Assembly: GCF_001638985.1 (NCBI RefSeq) | Contig: NW_017265187.1 | Span: 62,001 to 126,000, forward strand | DNA: 64,000 nucleotides | Origin: Phycomyces blakesleeanus NRRL 1555(-) | Lineage: Eukaryota > Mucoromycota > Mucoromycetes > Mucorales > Phycomycetaceae | Direction of reading: 5' to 3' | In this document: piece after piece, positions 62,973 to 64,000 of the stretch | How positions within the stretch are numbered: the first letter of the stretch is position 1 | How the letters are laid out: each line of letters starts with the position of its first letter | Translations under genes and position numbers: made by a program | Notes under the pieces: generated by a model | The model's database searches: none | Seen by the model: the letters and a program-made list of their open reading frames with translations, nothing else | What the model was told of the DNA's origin: nothing

Positions 62973-64000
62973 TAGATCTTTTGTTCTTTTTCCTTGATTA
63001 GTTGAAAGTAGTCGGTAAGAAAAAAGGAAAAGGAAAAGAAGAAGCAGCAGCAGAAGAGGTTGAGTTAAATGGTGCCTATTTGATAGAGACGCGTAATCGT
63101 ACAGTCGGAGTTTGCCTGTGAATTTTCAACCCTTTGGCTCTATTTGCACTCAGAAGTATCGATTGCGTAGGAAATATAAAAAAAAAGAAAAAGAATGAAA
63201 CCAGAGTTCATAGTTTAATTGATTATAGCACTAAAATAGTAATAAACGGACAGAGAGGGGGAGTAAAACGAATACTATAAGACCAAACAATACGCATGTA
63301 TATGTATGTATATATATATGTATTTGTATGAGCAGCTTATCGTGGATATGAGTAAGCAATTGTCATCAAGATTACTTTAACAAACACACACATTTATCCA
63401 GAATAATCTAGAATATGTATATATTTATATTCTGTGAATAATATAAATTCTGCTGACTATATACTCGCTCAACACTGTATAGCTTTTATCTTATTCTTTA
63501 TCAGTATTTCATTGGCAATTGACCATGAGAAAGAAAATGCATCAGAATAATCCCAATTACCTCCATACAAAAAAGGGAGGTGTGAGATGAGGGTGTGTTT
63601 TATGCAGGTCTGAGAGGAGAAACTTTATTTAATAAGGTAGCGAATCAAAAGCGATAGAGTATCATTAACTCCATTCCTCACCTCACACCCACACACGTAC
63701 AGAATTAATATCAGCATTATATATGAGCTTCCAAGTACACTCTTTCCGGAAAACATTCTGGTGTAAAAATAGGATCACCAAATGCACCAAATTGATTTTT
63801 ATTTTTGTACCAATAATTTCCGGAACGATTGTAGGTACAATGAAAAAGGGAACATATTGCAACAATTCAGTGACTGTTAAGGTGGAAGATCTAAAGTCAA
63901 CGTCAGAATAAACGTCTCCGAATAAAAGTTAGGATACTTGAAGATCTTAAGGAGAATGTATTAAACTGCTTTTTTGTTCTTCCTTCATCATATCTAACAC
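62973..64000. other. CDC48 upstream region to the window end
   Basis: No second gene can be supported. GAAGCAGCAGCAGAAGA lies just upstream of the ATG. A 62-codon plus ORF (63723-63911) has no recognisable domain and is not called. Confidence 0.5.

Noticed and set aside
63723..63911. 62-codon plus ORF near the window end
   Set aside because: No domain and no context; it could be part of an exon beyond the window, but nothing supports it.

Overview
This window looks like nuclear DNA of an early-diverging fungus, most likely a Mucoromycota (Mucorales-like) species. The sequence is AT-rich, introns are short (about 50-110 bp, GT..AG), genes have up to 9 exons, and the transposon families (tnp2/Plavaka-like, MULE with an OTU domain, PIF/Harbinger, pogo/Tigger, L1-like LINE, many solo LTRs) are typical of Mucorales genomes. 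The species cannot be fixed from sequence alone. No tRNA, rRNA or CRISPR array was recognised.

Layout. Bases 1-28,000 are a nested transposon block. In order: a decayed ORF end (1-342); a pogo/Tigger element (767-4258, TA target duplication) with a solo LTR inside its transposase; a terminal-repeat element (5027-6744) split by another solo LTR; a tnp2-type transposon (about 6970-11345) with a divergently transcribed intact accessory gene and a solo LTR in its transposase; two more solo LTRs; a MULE-type transposase gene with an OTU cysteine-protease-like C-terminal region (13193-about 16720) carrying a solo LTR; a full-length two-ORF LINE (16951-22671, 14-bp target duplication) that also carries a solo LTR; a hairpin element; and a PIF/Harbinger transposon (23502-27829) with an intact transposase and a convergent Myb/NAM-like partner. 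Seven solo LTRs of three families are present, each with a 5-bp target duplication and no internal retrotransposon sequence.

Bases 29,000-64,000 are gene territory with one decayed Tc1/mariner-type element (41471-44096). Genes: a short-chain dehydrogenase; CDC123 (eIF2 assembly factor); a very small signal peptidase complex subunit 1 homologue; a possible decayed BTB/KCTD-like gene; CSTF1/CstF-50 (mRNA 3'-end processing); a sphingolipid delta-4 desaturase; a large kelch membrane protein with one GC-AG intron; a 2-oxoglutarate/Fe(II) oxygenase; a forkhead transcription factor; and CDC48/p97. These are mostly housekeeping genes and form no obvious cluster. Exon models were assembled by hand, and lengths were checked to be multiples of three for SDR, CDC123, SPC1, CSTF1, kelch, CDC48 and the tnp2 accessory gene.

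Main signals for a second look: the in-frame stops that break the TE ORFs are nearly all explainable as single C-to-T changes (mostly TGA, as from CGA), suggesting CpG deamination or a RIP-like process; the solo-LTR nest gives a relative insertion history; and three of the DNA transposons carry a second, oppositely transcribed gene.
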